Assembly (NCBI RefSeq): GCF_023476645.1
Contig: NZ_JAMCOJ010000002.1
Location: forward strand, 281,561 to 345,560
Direction: 5' to 3'
Length of the DNA stretch: 64,000 nucleotides
Source of the DNA: Cellulophaga sp. 20_2_10
Lineage (GTDB): Bacteria; Bacteroidota; Bacteroidia; Flavobacteriales; Flavobacteriaceae
This document shows positions 1 to 8,277 of this stretch, one piece after another. The first letter of the stretch is position 1. The number at the start of each line of letters is the position of its first letter. Below the pieces are notes generated by a model. The model was not told the DNA's origin, searched no databases, and saw only the letters and a list, made by a program, of their open reading frames with translations. The translations under genes and the position numbers were made by a program.

Positions 1-327
1 AGTAAAAACTTGCAAGAGCTAAAACGAGTGAGTTTTGATAACAAAATTAAATCAAAATTTATTATTAAACAGCAGCCAGAATCTCTTTGTCTTAGTACAA
101 TAGAATCTGTTTACACCGTTTTAAATTTACTTAAACAAGGCGGTTTAGAAGAATGTAATACTGATGGTTTTCTTGTGCCTTTTGAAAAAATGATAGCATA
201 TCAACTAGATTATATGCTAAATCCAAGTAATAAAAACTATGACTTAACTGGTAATAGTGAAATTAGTATTAAAAATATGTATAAGAAAAGTACTGAGCGC
301 AATATTATTTTTGAAGGAGAGGCTTAG
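1..327 (+). CDS. C-terminal part of an unknown protein (cut by the window edge)
   Basis: The reading frame is open from base 1 to a stop at 325-327, so this is probably the end of a longer gene that begins left of the window. A TTG at base 10 could be read as a start but has nothing to recommend it. The visible 108 residues are soluble, with no signal peptide or membrane segment, and I recognise no domain. The gene lies in the same orientation as every other gene of the island up to 18.3 kb. The function is unknown. Confidence 0.55.
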   Translation, partial: SKNLQELKRVSFDNKIKSKFIIKQQPESLCLSTIESVYTVLNLLKQGGLEECNTDGFLVPFEKMIAYQLDYMLNPSNKNYDLTGNSEISIKNMYKKSTERNIIFEGEA

Positions 328-450
328 TTGTGTTTTTGTACATGTTAGTTAGTGCAAATACTAAGCTGCAAATGTAGTTTTTATTTACATTATGTTTTTT
401 ACCTTCTAGGTAACAGTAATAAAATACAAATTTTAAGGGGTATATAAAAA

Positions 451-939
451 ATGGAACTATTACGTAAAAAAAAATATACAAGACCTTTACTTATTACTTT
501 TATCTTTTTTCTATACTACAAGCCCGTTGTTTGTTTTATTATTGTTGGCGCTTTAATTTTAATAGTAACTTTTTACTATTGGAATTTTCTTTCGGGTATA
601 CGTAGAAATGGTATTCGTGGTGTTGGGAAAATAATGTACGAATCTAGCTCTCGTGGACCTAAGGCACCAACTATTGAATTTACGTCTAAAAACGGAATTA
701 AGGTTTGTAAAAAACCATACTATTACCTACCTGCCGACCTAAATAAAATAAGTACATATAAACAGAATATAGGCAAGGAGGTTGATATATTTTATGACCG
801 ACAAAACCCTGAAAAGTTTGTGCTTGAAAAAGAAGGAAGTTTTAATATTTTAGGTTTATTGCTTATAGTATTAGTTGGACTAACATTTTTAATAGTTGGT
901 ATTTGTAGTGTTTTAGGGATAGTTATAAGTAACTTTTAA
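451..939 (+). CDS. DUF3592-like membrane protein
   Basis: This is a 162-residue inner-membrane protein of unknown role. Hydrophobic segments lie at about residues 12-45 and 131-160, with a small globular region between them. That middle region carries the pattern typical of DUF3592 proteins: a G-x-I strand, a PTIEFTSKNG segment, a spaced G-K-E-V-D-I-F-Y-D and an N-P-E-K-F turn. The two-membrane-segment layout and the YDRQNPEKF signature drive the call. In Bacteroidota such proteins are often scattered in accessory clusters next to toxin or immunity loci, which fits its neighbours here, but nothing in the gene itself shows an immunity function. Confidence 0.7.
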   Translation: MELLRKKKYTRPLLITFIFFLYYKPVVCFIIVGALILIVTFYYWNFLSGIRRNGIRGVGKIMYESSSRGPKAPTIEFTSKNGIKVCKKPYYYLPADLNKISTYKQNIGKEVDIFYDRQNPEKFVLEKEGSFNILGLLLIVLVGLTFLIVGICSVLGIVISNF

Positions 940-1102
940 AAGTAAAAGGCGTCAGTAAATACTGGTTTTTTGGGTTCTACATTACGGTTACCTAAAAGTA
1001 GTATCATTATTTGGTTTTTTAGATGAATTAAGTTTATCTTGTAGGAAAAATAAACATCTAATTTATGCTATACTTGTCTTATCTAATACTGGTTCTACGC
1101 AT

Positions 1103-1621
1103 TTGAGAAAATCGATCTACATAATAGTTATAATTCTACTGTCTAATTGTAGTACTCTTAAGCAAAGCAATATACTGAGTAAAATAAATAAACAGGTTGA
1201 TAAAACAAATTCTGCGAAATTAAAAACTCAATTTCAGGATTTAAAAGTACTTTACCCAAACAAAAAGGGTTCTGTTGTAATTGGAACGATTAATAAAAAA
1301 ACTAAAAAAGTTAGTATTAAGACTGATGAATATGCTGAATCTGATAAGACAGTGATTTACCTAAATAATAGGAAACCAATTTTAATAAGGAAAGAGAAAA
1401 GAACCACGCACACAACCTACCTTACCAATGGAGATATAGAAAATGATAATTTGTATTCTAAGGCTGATTTTTATGTTGTAGACTGGCAAAATAGTGTGTT
1501 TAAAAAAGTAGTTGTAGCCGGATTTAAAGAAGTAAATGAAACTATTAATAAAGCCGAAATTGAAGAGTTTTTACTTTTATTGCAAGAAAGGATAGAAACG
1601 CTTGATAAGTATTCTTTTTAA
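1103..1621 (+). CDS. Small predicted lipoprotein
   Basis: The 172-residue product starts with a short signal sequence ending in a lipobox (LLSNC, Cys16), so it is probably a lipoprotein exported by the Sec pathway. The start codon is TTG; no ATG fits the signal peptide better, and this start puts the lipobox at the normal distance. The mature part is lysine-rich and soluble and matches no family I know. It is one of five lipoprotein genes or remnants in the first 16 kb. The function is unknown. Confidence 0.65.
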   Translation: MRKSIYIIVIILLSNCSTLKQSNILSKINKQVDKTNSAKLKTQFQDLKVLYPNKKGSVVIGTINKKTKKVSIKTDEYAESDKTVIYLNNRKPILIRKEKRTTHTTYLTNGDIENDNLYSKADFYVVDWQNSVFKKVVVAGFKEVNETINKAEIEEFLLLLQERIETLDKYSF

Positions 1622-1791
1622 TAACGATTTTAAAGCATTGGAAAAAATTACTTGTTTTCCCTTATTATTAATGGGTATAGTTGTAATGGTCATTTTTAGA
1701 TTTACTATTGGTGTCTTTTATCTAAAAATTTCAACTAACTAAAAGCACTACAAAAATTGTTTTATATTGTAAGAAAATTATTGGGTATTTA

Positions 1792-2667
1792 ATGTTAAAA
1801 TATATGCAGGTAATAGAATACAATAAAAAAAGATTAGTTGAAGATGTAAAAATAAATTTTAAAGAAGTAATTAAAAAGTACCACTTTTCGGTTAATCAAA
1901 GTCTAGCAAAAAAAATAGACCATTCTGGTAAAACGTGTGTGTATTTAGAAAACAGTTCATTAATTATCTGCTTAAATTTTAATGATTCTTATTCATTTAT
2001 AAACATTACTCCTATATTTTATTTTAAGGAAAAGCCAGACTTTATAGAAATTAAAGAAAAGCAAGCTCAGTCTTTTTTAAAAATTAATGATAATAGCTTA
2101 ACAAAATGGATTTCTGATTATAATGATGCTAATAATAGTGCATATAAGGAAGGTATTTATGAAATGAAATTAACCAATGATATGTTAATACATCATTACG
2201 ATGAATTGCTGAATGGTACTATGAATAAAAATGAATATTTGAGATTTAGTCATAAACCAAAAAAATGGCTTATTCTTTATTTTACGACTAGGTTATTAAC
2301 AGCGGCTTCTTTTATTGTAGCAATATCTGCAGGTAAAGAAAAGCTTTTTAGCGCATACGAAGATTTATTAATTAAGTTAATTGTTATTTTATTGTTTTTA
2401 AGTGGAATATCATATTACGTTTATATAGTGATGTTAAAAAAAGTTGTTGAGGATAAATTTTACGATAAAAAAACAATAGAGTATCTAGAGCCTGTTGGCT
2501 ATATAAATGCCATTGTATTTGCTTCATTTTTTGCATACATTTTTAATGATTCTAATAGTTTAAATAGTACTGCAATTTTAATTATTTTAGGAGTGTTTTC
2601 TCTTTATGTTTTTTGCATTTTTAAATTGTCACAAATTAGAAAGTATTATTCTACATCTGTAAAATAA
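1792..2667 (+). CDS. Unknown protein with soluble N-terminal domain and four membrane segments
   Basis: The 291-residue product has a soluble, lysine-rich N-terminal half (about residues 1-155) followed by four hydrophobic segments at about 158-180, 192-214, 235-251 and 260-279. An alternative start (Met5, base 1804) is possible. I recognise no family. The layout, a cytoplasmic domain tethered by a four-helix bundle, is seen in several unrelated orphan families of Bacteroidota. It lies 32 bp upstream of another membrane-anchored orphan, so the two may be co-transcribed. The function is unknown. Confidence 0.65.
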   Translation: MLKYMQVIEYNKKRLVEDVKINFKEVIKKYHFSVNQSLAKKIDHSGKTCVYLENSSLIICLNFNDSYSFINITPIFYFKEKPDFIEIKEKQAQSFLKINDNSLTKWISDYNDANNSAYKEGIYEMKLTNDMLIHHYDELLNGTMNKNEYLRFSHKPKKWLILYFTTRLLTAASFIVAISAGKEKLFSAYEDLLIKLIVILLFLSGISYYVYIVMLKKVVEDKFYDKKTIEYLEPVGYINAIVFASFFAYIFNDSNSLNSTAILIILGVFSLYVFCIFKLSQIRKYYSTSVK

Positions 2668-2699
2668 GTTTTGGGTTTTACTAAATTAACCAATCAACT

Positions 2700-3314
2700 A
2701 TGAACTATAAGGACTATAAAAGTATTGCTAAAAAGGTATCTAAAGAAGTACTTTTTGACGGCATATTAAATAGAGAACTATGTAAAGATGAGCATAGAGC
2801 TTTTATGGAGGAGATAAACAAAAGAGGTGTACAAGATGAGTTGTCTACAACTATAAGCGATAACAATGCAAGAAAGGGTAGTGTAATGGACTCAGCAAAA
2901 GATTTGTCACAACAAGATTTGTTTAATATAATTCTCTACAACATAGATAACTTTACAGAAGAAGAGTTAATTGTTTTTAAAAATGAAGCCAACCAAAGAG
3001 GTTTACAAGAAGAACTGTCTGTGCTTTTAAAAGAAAAAGCAAAAAGTGATAAAGAGTTTCAGGATAAAGCTGCAAATAGTTCTGATAACATTGTAGATTT
3101 ATTAAATACTTTTCAGGAACATATGTTTGAAGTTTCACCTGGTTTAAAAGAGAAAGTAGAAAAAGCCGAGAAGAAATCTTCGGCAAACAGAATTATTGGT
3201 GCAGTTTTGTTACTTATAGGTGTTTTACTGATATACAAAACAGGAGGTAATACAATTTCTTTTGGTGTTACTGTTTTAGGCGTGTTTTTTATTGTTATAG
3301 GAATTTTAAAGTAG
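2700..3314 (+). CDS. Membrane-anchored protein with two copies of an acidic helical repeat
   Basis: The 204-residue protein contains two related stretches, at about residues 14-49 and 70-106. Each has a leucine-phenylalanine helix, an acidic DE/EE-rich helix and a closing (K/Q)RG(V/L)Q(D/E)ELS segment. Two hydrophobic helices at about 167-182 and 188-204 anchor the C terminus. The same kind of repeat, in the form E-L-K-K-R-N-I, occurs at the N terminus of the product encoded at 4385-5146. The repeat looks like a short helical hairpin used for binding, but this is inference. The next gene starts 8 bp after the stop, suggesting an operon. Confidence 0.65.
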   Translation: MNYKDYKSIAKKVSKEVLFDGILNRELCKDEHRAFMEEINKRGVQDELSTTISDNNARKGSVMDSAKDLSQQDLFNIILYNIDNFTEEELIVFKNEANQRGLQEELSVLLKEKAKSDKEFQDKAANSSDNIVDLLNTFQEHMFEVSPGLKEKVEKAEKKSSANRIIGAVLLLIGVLLIYKTGGNTISFGVTVLGVFFIVIGILK

Positions 3315-3321
3315 TTCATAC

Positions 3322-4344
3322 ATGAAAAAATGCATTCTCCTTGTTTTTGTTCTTGTGTTTTGTTTATCAAACAATAGCATACCAAAGGAAAATAGATACG
3401 AGTCCGAATTTACTTTTATAATAGGGCCAGATGCTAATAATCAGCAAATAAAAAAACGATTAGAGTTTTATTCATCTTATTCAAGAATAATAACTCATGT
3501 CCATATATCTGAGGATAGATTAATAATTAAATTTGAGAATTTTGTTTCGCCTAAAAAGGTAAATTTTTTATTAGAGACAGCTGGTTTAGCTCAAATAAGA
3601 GCAGCTAATTCGTCTCCTATACCTATAAAAGAGAGTTGTAATATCCGTGTAACGGGGAATGTGTATGTAGATGTAAATTCTCTTGCATATTCTGATAGAT
3701 CTAAATTAACAATGTTCTTTAAAGACCCACAAGTTTTAGAAGATTTTAGTGCTCTAAATATTGGAGAAAACTTAGCTCTTGCAATAGGAGATGTAGAAAT
3801 ATCTAAGGCTAAAATACGAGAACCAATAAAACAGGGTAGTTTAAGTTATTCTTTTATTCAAGAAAAAGATTTTAATGCCTGTATAATTGGAGCAATAATA
3901 AATAGCCCCTATACTACTAAACCGAGTATGGAGTTAGTAGAGCATAAATTAAATTTTAATAATGAAAGTATTTCTAAAGAATTAATTCAAAAATATAATA
4001 AGATAAAGGGGAACGAGGAGCTTATTAAACATATAGAATTTTTAGTAAAAAAGTCTGCTAGTACACGACCAGATTTATCGTCTAAAAATGTAGCAGAATA
4101 TTTTCCAGATATTGAAGCCTTATCAGATATACGATCTCTTTTTAGAATAATTTATACCAATGATATAGGCTATTTCTTAACAAAATCTAAGTGTACAACT
4201 TATTCAGATTTTGAAGCTCTAATAGATAAGATAAGTCTAGAAATAAAGACTTATGGTAATTTTTATGATAAGGGAGCTGATTTGAGAAAAAAACGCTTTA
4301 TCGCAAATGTTTATAAAATATCTAAAGAATATTTTAAAGAGTAA
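3322..4344 (+). CDS. Exported protein resembling the SecD periplasmic (P1) domain
   Basis: A 340-residue protein with an N-terminal hydrophobic segment (about residues 3-16) that looks like a signal peptide. Residues 28-95 resemble the P1 base of SecD: a ligand-like strand, a helix with K-K-R-L-E, a short strand ending D-R-L-I-I-K, and a V-N-F-L-L-E-T-A-G-L helix like SecD's LL-x-x-T-A-Q-L. Residues 148-175 contain IGDVEISKAKIREPI followed by a glycine turn, which matches the P1 head signature seen in SecD (D-x-x-V-x-S-A-P-V-I-x-x-P-I). No SecD membrane helices are present; the true secDF lies at 54,788. The C-terminal half (200-340) is not recognised. The role is unknown. Confidence 0.6.
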   Translation: MKKCILLVFVLVFCLSNNSIPKENRYESEFTFIIGPDANNQQIKKRLEFYSSYSRIITHVHISEDRLIIKFENFVSPKKVNFLLETAGLAQIRAANSSPIPIKESCNIRVTGNVYVDVNSLAYSDRSKLTMFFKDPQVLEDFSALNIGENLALAIGDVEISKAKIREPIKQGSLSYSFIQEKDFNACIIGAIINSPYTTKPSMELVEHKLNFNNESISKELIQKYNKIKGNEELIKHIEFLVKKSASTRPDLSSKNVAEYFPDIEALSDIRSLFRIIYTNDIGYFLTKSKCTTYSDFEALIDKISLEIKTYGNFYDKGADLRKKRFIANVYKISKEYFKE

Positions 4345-4384
4345 TTTTTATTAAACCTGTTACAATTTTAAAAGCTACGAGAAA

Positions 4385-5146
4385 ATGGATTTAAATGAAA
4401 TTAAAAAGAACTATGAAAGGTTTACTGATGATCATCTTATTTTAATAGCAACAAAGGAAATTGAATCATTAAGAGAAGATGTTGTACCAATATTAGAAAC
4501 AGAGCTTAAAAAGAGAAATATATGTATAGAAGAAGGAAAAGCTAAAATCACAAAAAAAAGGAGTACGCCTAAAGCAGAACCGCCTTTAGAGGAAGATTTA
4601 CCAATGGAAGACATAGTTTCCTTAAAGAACTCTTTTGAAATTCCTAATATACAGGTATCAGGAAAGAAATACTATTTAAGTACATCTTTGTTATTTATAA
4701 TTTCAATTGTATGTTCTATAGCATTAACTTTTTCTTTTAAATCATTTTTTGGTGGTGGTACAAAGTTAATTTTGCTAACTATAATCGTATCGGTTTTATT
4801 AAAAATAATATTTGGAAAAATAGGATTAGGTAAACTAGCAGATATCTACCCTAATAAGTTTATTTTGTTAAAATACCCCAATTCTAATTTTGGAATATTG
4901 AGAGTTTTAGTTTTGTTTGGAGTGCTACTAGGGCTTTTGCCTAAAATTGAGGTAAATAATAAAAGCTTAAAGAAGTTTTATAAAAAAGACGAATTAACTA
5001 ATAAAGGTTTTTATATAGAATTTAGTAATAGTTTTAATGGAAAAGTAAACACACAAAGAGTTTTTTTAGAGTTACTCTCTGAAAACGATAAAATGCAAAT
5101 TATTAAGATTTTAAACATAATAACAGCAAAAAATACAAGTGCTTAA
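4385..5146 (+). CDS. Membrane protein with N-terminal acidic helical repeat
   Basis: The 253-residue product opens with one copy of a helical hairpin motif (residues 6-46: Y-x-x-F-T-D-D-H-L-I, then L-R-E-D-V-V-P-I-L-E-T-E-L-K-K-R-N-I). A charged linker follows, then hydrophobic helices at about 98-120, 123-145 and 170-188, and a soluble tail. The motif is related to the two repeats in the product at 2700-3314. It suggests a cytoplasmic binding module on a membrane anchor. No catalytic residues are seen and the function is unknown. Confidence 0.65.
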   Translation: MDLNEIKKNYERFTDDHLILIATKEIESLREDVVPILETELKKRNICIEEGKAKITKKRSTPKAEPPLEEDLPMEDIVSLKNSFEIPNIQVSGKKYYLSTSLLFIISIVCSIALTFSFKSFFGGGTKLILLTIIVSVLLKIIFGKIGLGKLADIYPNKFILLKYPNSNFGILRVLVLFGVLLGLLPKIEVNNKSLKKFYKKDELTNKGFYIEFSNSFNGKVNTQRVFLELLSENDKMQIIKILNIITAKNTSA

Positions 5147-5167
5147 TTATTTACCTTATCATTAAAA

Positions 5168-5926
5168 AGAAAGAAATACTACTTATATCCCTTAGAATGT
5201 TTTCATTCTATTGCGTAGGTAAAAAAAACAAAAACAGAAGATATTAAAGCTACAGAAGTTACTTTCAATAAAGAAGAATAGGCTAATAAAAAAGTAGAAC
5301 CATCTAAATTATCCGCTCTAGAAATTAAATAAAAAGCAAATGTATTTTCTATAAAAAGAGTAGGTGCAGTTGTCGCAGATAGTTTATTTGCATACGAACT
5401 AAATTATAAAAACGATACGCTAGCAATTTTAAAAGGAAAAGTTGAAGATTCTGGCATAAAAGGAGTGTGGGTAAACGCAGAAAACAAAAAAGAGTATCCT
5501 TTGCTTATAACAAAAGCAGCTAAAAAAGTAACTCCGTTACCAGCAGATTTACTGGGGGAGTATTATAATGATATGTGTAATTTAACTATTACGTTTACAA
5601 AGTCTAAAGGAGAGTATTACTATAACTACAAGTCTAAAGAACGAAACTTAAAAGGGAAACTTAATTTTTATAGAGAGGATGGTTTATACATAAATTTATC
5701 AGAGATTGAATATGCTGAGGATTATTTTGATGTTGGTTTGGCAGAGGAAGATCCTGAAACCGAAAAGAAATATGCAGAATTAAAAAAAATAGGCAAGCGC
5801 AAACTTGGTGTAGAGTGCTATTATAGTCCAGGGGAATTAACAATTCAGAATTACGGTAATTCAATGAATTATTATGTGAAGTTAAATGATTGCGGAGAAA
5901 AGTAAATTCATTTTAAAAAGAAGTAG
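5168..5926 (+). pseudogene. Decayed paralogue of the lipoprotein gene at 12,424
   Basis: The sequence aligns along most of its length with the intact lipoprotein gene at 12,424-13,272. At the left end AAATACTACTTATA, and later AAAACAGAAGAT, match the signal-peptide and linker coding region, but the ATG is lost and stops interrupt the frame (for example TAA at 5330-5332). About 110 bp of the region encoding the first globular part is missing. From 5333 the frame is open and encodes residues close to the paralogue to the end. There TAC (Tyr) has become TAA at 5903-5905, just before the codons for IHFKK and the old stop region at 5924-5926. A GTG-initiated 146-residue ORF (5465-5905) remains but lacks a signal peptide. 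Confidence 0.85.
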
Positions 5927-5946
5927 TATACCATTAAACACAAATA

Positions 5947-6639
5947 ATGAAACAGTTATTAATTACCTTACTTTTAGTTTTACCATTAAGTTGTTCTTTT
6001 GTAAAACAGCAAAATCAAGCAGAAGATACAAGAGAATGGAATAGGTTTGAACTTACAGGTCTAGTTAAAACTCTAAAACAAAAAACATATGAGGCTGATT
6101 TTACCAGTAGAAAAATTAAAGAGGATCAACTTAGTTTATTAAAGACCGTAATTGTTAGTTTTGATAGTATTGGAAGATATACTAAATCTATTACTTTAAA
6201 CGCAGAAAATAACAGAACTAGTAGCACAACAACTAAGTATGCAAAAGGTAAAAATTATGAATCTTTTCATTATAACAAAGACAATGTTTTACGCAACAAA
6301 AGCAAAGTAAAGTATGTGTCTGATTCATTAATTTTAGAGGAATCTTTTGCTACTAATGGCGAGTTATTATTTTCTATTAGAGTTAAAAAGAGAAATGATA
6401 GATTTTCTAAAGTAACTCTTGTAAACGGGGATAAAATAGATTCACATTTTTATTATTATACAGCTGATAAATTTATAAATAAGATAGTAACCGTAAATAA
6501 AAATAAGGACACTATATCTAATATAAAATACAAGTATGTAGCGTTTGATAAAAATGGAAATTGGATTAAAAGGTTGTCTAAAAATTCTTTTAATAAAAAT
6601 GATACAGGTAAACTAGAAGTAAGGGAAATAAGCTATTAA
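5947..6639 (+). CDS. Predicted lipoprotein with YD-like beta repeats
   Basis: A 230-residue lipoprotein: the signal sequence ends LPLSC with Cys16 as the acylated residue. The mature part is built of repeated short strands with aromatic turns (Y-N-K-D-N-V-L, F-D-K-N-G-N-W-I-K-R). These resemble the repeat style of Bacteroidota lipoproteins that look like single RHS/YD repeats. It begins 20 bp after the pseudogene. No enzyme motif is visible. The first copy of the 70-bp intergenic element lies just after its stop. Confidence 0.6.
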   Translation: MKQLLITLLLVLPLSCSFVKQQNQAEDTREWNRFELTGLVKTLKQKTYEADFTSRKIKEDQLSLLKTVIVSFDSIGRYTKSITLNAENNRTSSTTTKYAKGKNYESFHYNKDNVLRNKSKVKYVSDSLILEESFATNGELLFSIRVKKRNDRFSKVTLVNGDKIDSHFYYYTADKFINKIVTVNKNKDTISNIKYKYVAFDKNGNWIKRLSKNSFNKNDTGKLEVREISY

Positions 6640-6661
6640 AAATAACTAATAGGATTGTTTT

Positions 6662-6732
6662 AAATATACAATATACGCTAACGAATATAAACTGCAACTT
6701 TGGCAATTAAATTTCTACTACTAGTATTGTTA
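6662..6732 (+). repeat. 70-bp intergenic element, copy 1
   Basis: The left part AAATATACAATATACG is followed by the 17-bp core CTAACGAATATAAACTG (6678-6694), and the right box TAGTATTGTTA lies at 6722-6732. Core start to box start is 44 bp, as in copies 3 and 4. ACAATA (6668-6673) can pair with TATTGT (6725-6730). The element sits 59 bp upstream of the next start codon. TTTG at 6699-6702 lies 19 bp before TAGTATTG, which would suit a Bacteroidota -33/-7 promoter. Confidence 0.75.
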
Positions 6733-6791
6733 ACCCTAAAAACAATTATTTTAGAAGATTTTTTTATTAAAGATAAATAACAGTAAATAGT

Positions 6792-7361
6792 ATGACAAAT
6801 TTAACATTAAACTTAAACGCAAAATTACAACCAATGCACCGTCACGACTTGGAAGATGCATTACAAGAAATACTAGAAACATTAGATTTTAAGGCCGAAA
6901 CTACTGGTGGTGGTACGATGCAAGCACCAAACGGAGAAATAGAATCTTGTGATATTGAATTAAGTATTTCTGATAGTTCTGAAGAGAACATTAATAAAAT
7001 TATTGAAGCAGCAGAGGCTATGTTATCGCCTATTGGGTCAAAGTTAATTATATACCCAGAAGATGAAAGTAAAGATGTTGTAAGGATCCCTTTTGGCTCT
7101 CAAGAAGGATTAGGACTGTATTTAAATAGTAATGATTTAGATGATGAAGTTTATAAAAACTGTGATGTAAATTATATTTATGAAGAAATAGAGCGTTTAC
7201 TGGGCGATTTTAAAACAGGACATATTGCTAGTTATTGGGAAGGTGAAGAAACTTCTCTTTATTTGTATGGTGAAAGTTTTGATGAAATGCATACGCGCAT
7301 TAAACCCTTACTAGATAGTTACCCATTGTGCCAAAAGTGCAGAGTGGTTAAAATTGCATAA
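6792..7361 (+). CDS. Acidic cytoplasmic orphan protein
   Basis: A 189-residue, strongly acidic soluble protein with no signal peptide. The N-terminal half carries an ordered pattern (LNLNAKLQPMHRHDLEDAL, then E-T-T-G-G-G-T-M, then E-S-C-D-I-E-L) that I believe recurs in small Bacteroidota and proteobacterial proteins of unknown function. The second half has Y-I-Y-E-E-I-E-R-L-L and a W-E-G-E-E-T-S-L-Y-L-Y-G strand. Small acidic proteins of this kind in such clusters are often immunity proteins, but I cannot assign a toxin or family. Copy 1 of the 70-bp element lies directly upstream and copy 2 directly downstream. Confidence 0.65.
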   Translation: MTNLTLNLNAKLQPMHRHDLEDALQEILETLDFKAETTGGGTMQAPNGEIESCDIELSISDSSEENINKIIEAAEAMLSPIGSKLIIYPEDESKDVVRIPFGSQEGLGLYLNSNDLDDEVYKNCDVNYIYEEIERLLGDFKTGHIASYWEGEETSLYLYGESFDEMHTRIKPLLDSYPLCQKCRVVKIA

Positions 7362-7410
7362 GAATTAGGCTTAGCACTACCTTTTTTATATTTTTTTAAG
7401 ATTACCTTTT

Positions 7411-7472
7411 AAATATATAGTATACCCTAACGAATATAAACTGTTGCTTCAGTTGTTAGTTTACTATTGCTA
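7411..7472 (+). repeat. 70-bp intergenic element, copy 2 (9 bp shorter)
   Basis: The left part AAATATATAGTATACC leads into the identical 17-bp core (7427-7443), and the right box TACTATTGCTA lies at 7462-7472. Core-to-box distance is 35 bp against 44 bp in the other copies. Three nested stems are possible: ATAGTA (7417-7422) with TACTAT (7462-7467), CTAAC (7427-7431) with GTTAG (7455-7459), and AACTG (7439-7443) with CAGTT (7450-7454). GAATATA is left as a one-sided bulge. The next start codon is 79 bp downstream. Confidence 0.8.
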
Positions 7473-7551
7473 TTATTGGTATTAATATAAAATGCGACTA
7501 TAAGCTTGCTTATGTTTCTTATACCAAACATTGTCTAATAAAAAACAACAA

Positions 7552-8187
7552 ATGAAGAAGACCATCTTATTTACTTTAGTCATATTATCTAATTGGATGT
7601 ATGGTCAAAGGCAGCATAAATTTGCTAAAGATATTGACTTTGATGCTATTAAGGACACCATATATTTGGATGTAATTAATTTTAAAATTGTCTGTAAACT
7701 ATCTAGCATTAATTTTAAGAAAGTAGAAAGTATACCAATAGAGGGAATAAATGTAATGAGTGGTATAAGCGATTCTAAAAATGGTTTTAAGTTTGAAAAT
7801 CATTGGATGCGTGCCGGATATTCTAATCAATTTAGGTACAATAAAAGAACTAAAAAGATACAACTTATAGGGATGAGTAGGTACGAGTTTGGTGGTTATA
7901 CCCAAGATGGAAGTGGGGAGTCTAGTGTTAACCTATTAACCGGTGATTATATTGGTAATTGGAATTATTACGATGATTTTACTTATGATGAATGGGGTAA
8001 AAAGGAAGAAGAAAAGCTTGTGAAAATTCCAACAATAAAAACTAAACTAAAATTTAAGACTATTAACTTAGAGGATTTTAGTGAGGATACATATTTTGAT
8101 TATGCAGATAAATGTTCAGTACTTTACCATAAAAACAGAAATAGAATAATTAACTCTAGCAATTATAATAAAGAAGATAGCCCATAA
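7552..8187 (+). CDS. Secreted protein of the XAC2610-like type
   Basis: I chose ATG 7552, giving 211 residues, because it starts a clean signal peptide (MKKTILFTLVILSNWMYGQ, cleavage after Gln19). The upstream TTG at 7531 would add seven polar residues. The mature part begins with an FDAIKDTIYLD segment like a calcium-loop remnant of FG-GAP proteins. It then has I-V-C-K-L-S, WMRAGYSNQFRY, IQLIGMSRYEFG and SSVNLLTGDYIGNWNYYDD. This string of motifs belongs to a recurrent family of secreted bacterial proteins, some annotated XAC2610-related. The biochemical role is unknown. The second 70-bp element lies upstream. Confidence 0.65.
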   Translation: MKKTILFTLVILSNWMYGQRQHKFAKDIDFDAIKDTIYLDVINFKIVCKLSSINFKKVESIPIEGINVMSGISDSKNGFKFENHWMRAGYSNQFRYNKRTKKIQLIGMSRYEFGGYTQDGSGESSVNLLTGDYIGNWNYYDDFTYDEWGKKEEEKLVKIPTIKTKLKFKTINLEDFSEDTYFDYADKCSVLYHKNRNRIINSSNYNKEDSP

Positions 8188-8277
8188 TTAAATTCAGAAG
8201 GGAGCATTTTAACAAAAATAGATATAGTTCTATTTGTTTAACTACATGAAAATGATAAAACTAAAACTTAACATTTA

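Noticed and set aside
1019-1061. A fifth copy of the element (TTAGAT-GAATTAA-GTTTA ... TAAAC-ATCTAA)
   Set aside because: The hairpin with a one-sided 7-nt bulge resembles copy 2, and a box like the right box follows, but the core matches at only about 7 of 17 positions. It is too weak to list as a copy.
1638-1742. 34-residue hydrophobic ORF with a TTG start
   Set aside because: It has a membrane-like composition, but no supporting start, spacing or homology; it may be a remnant of a gene.
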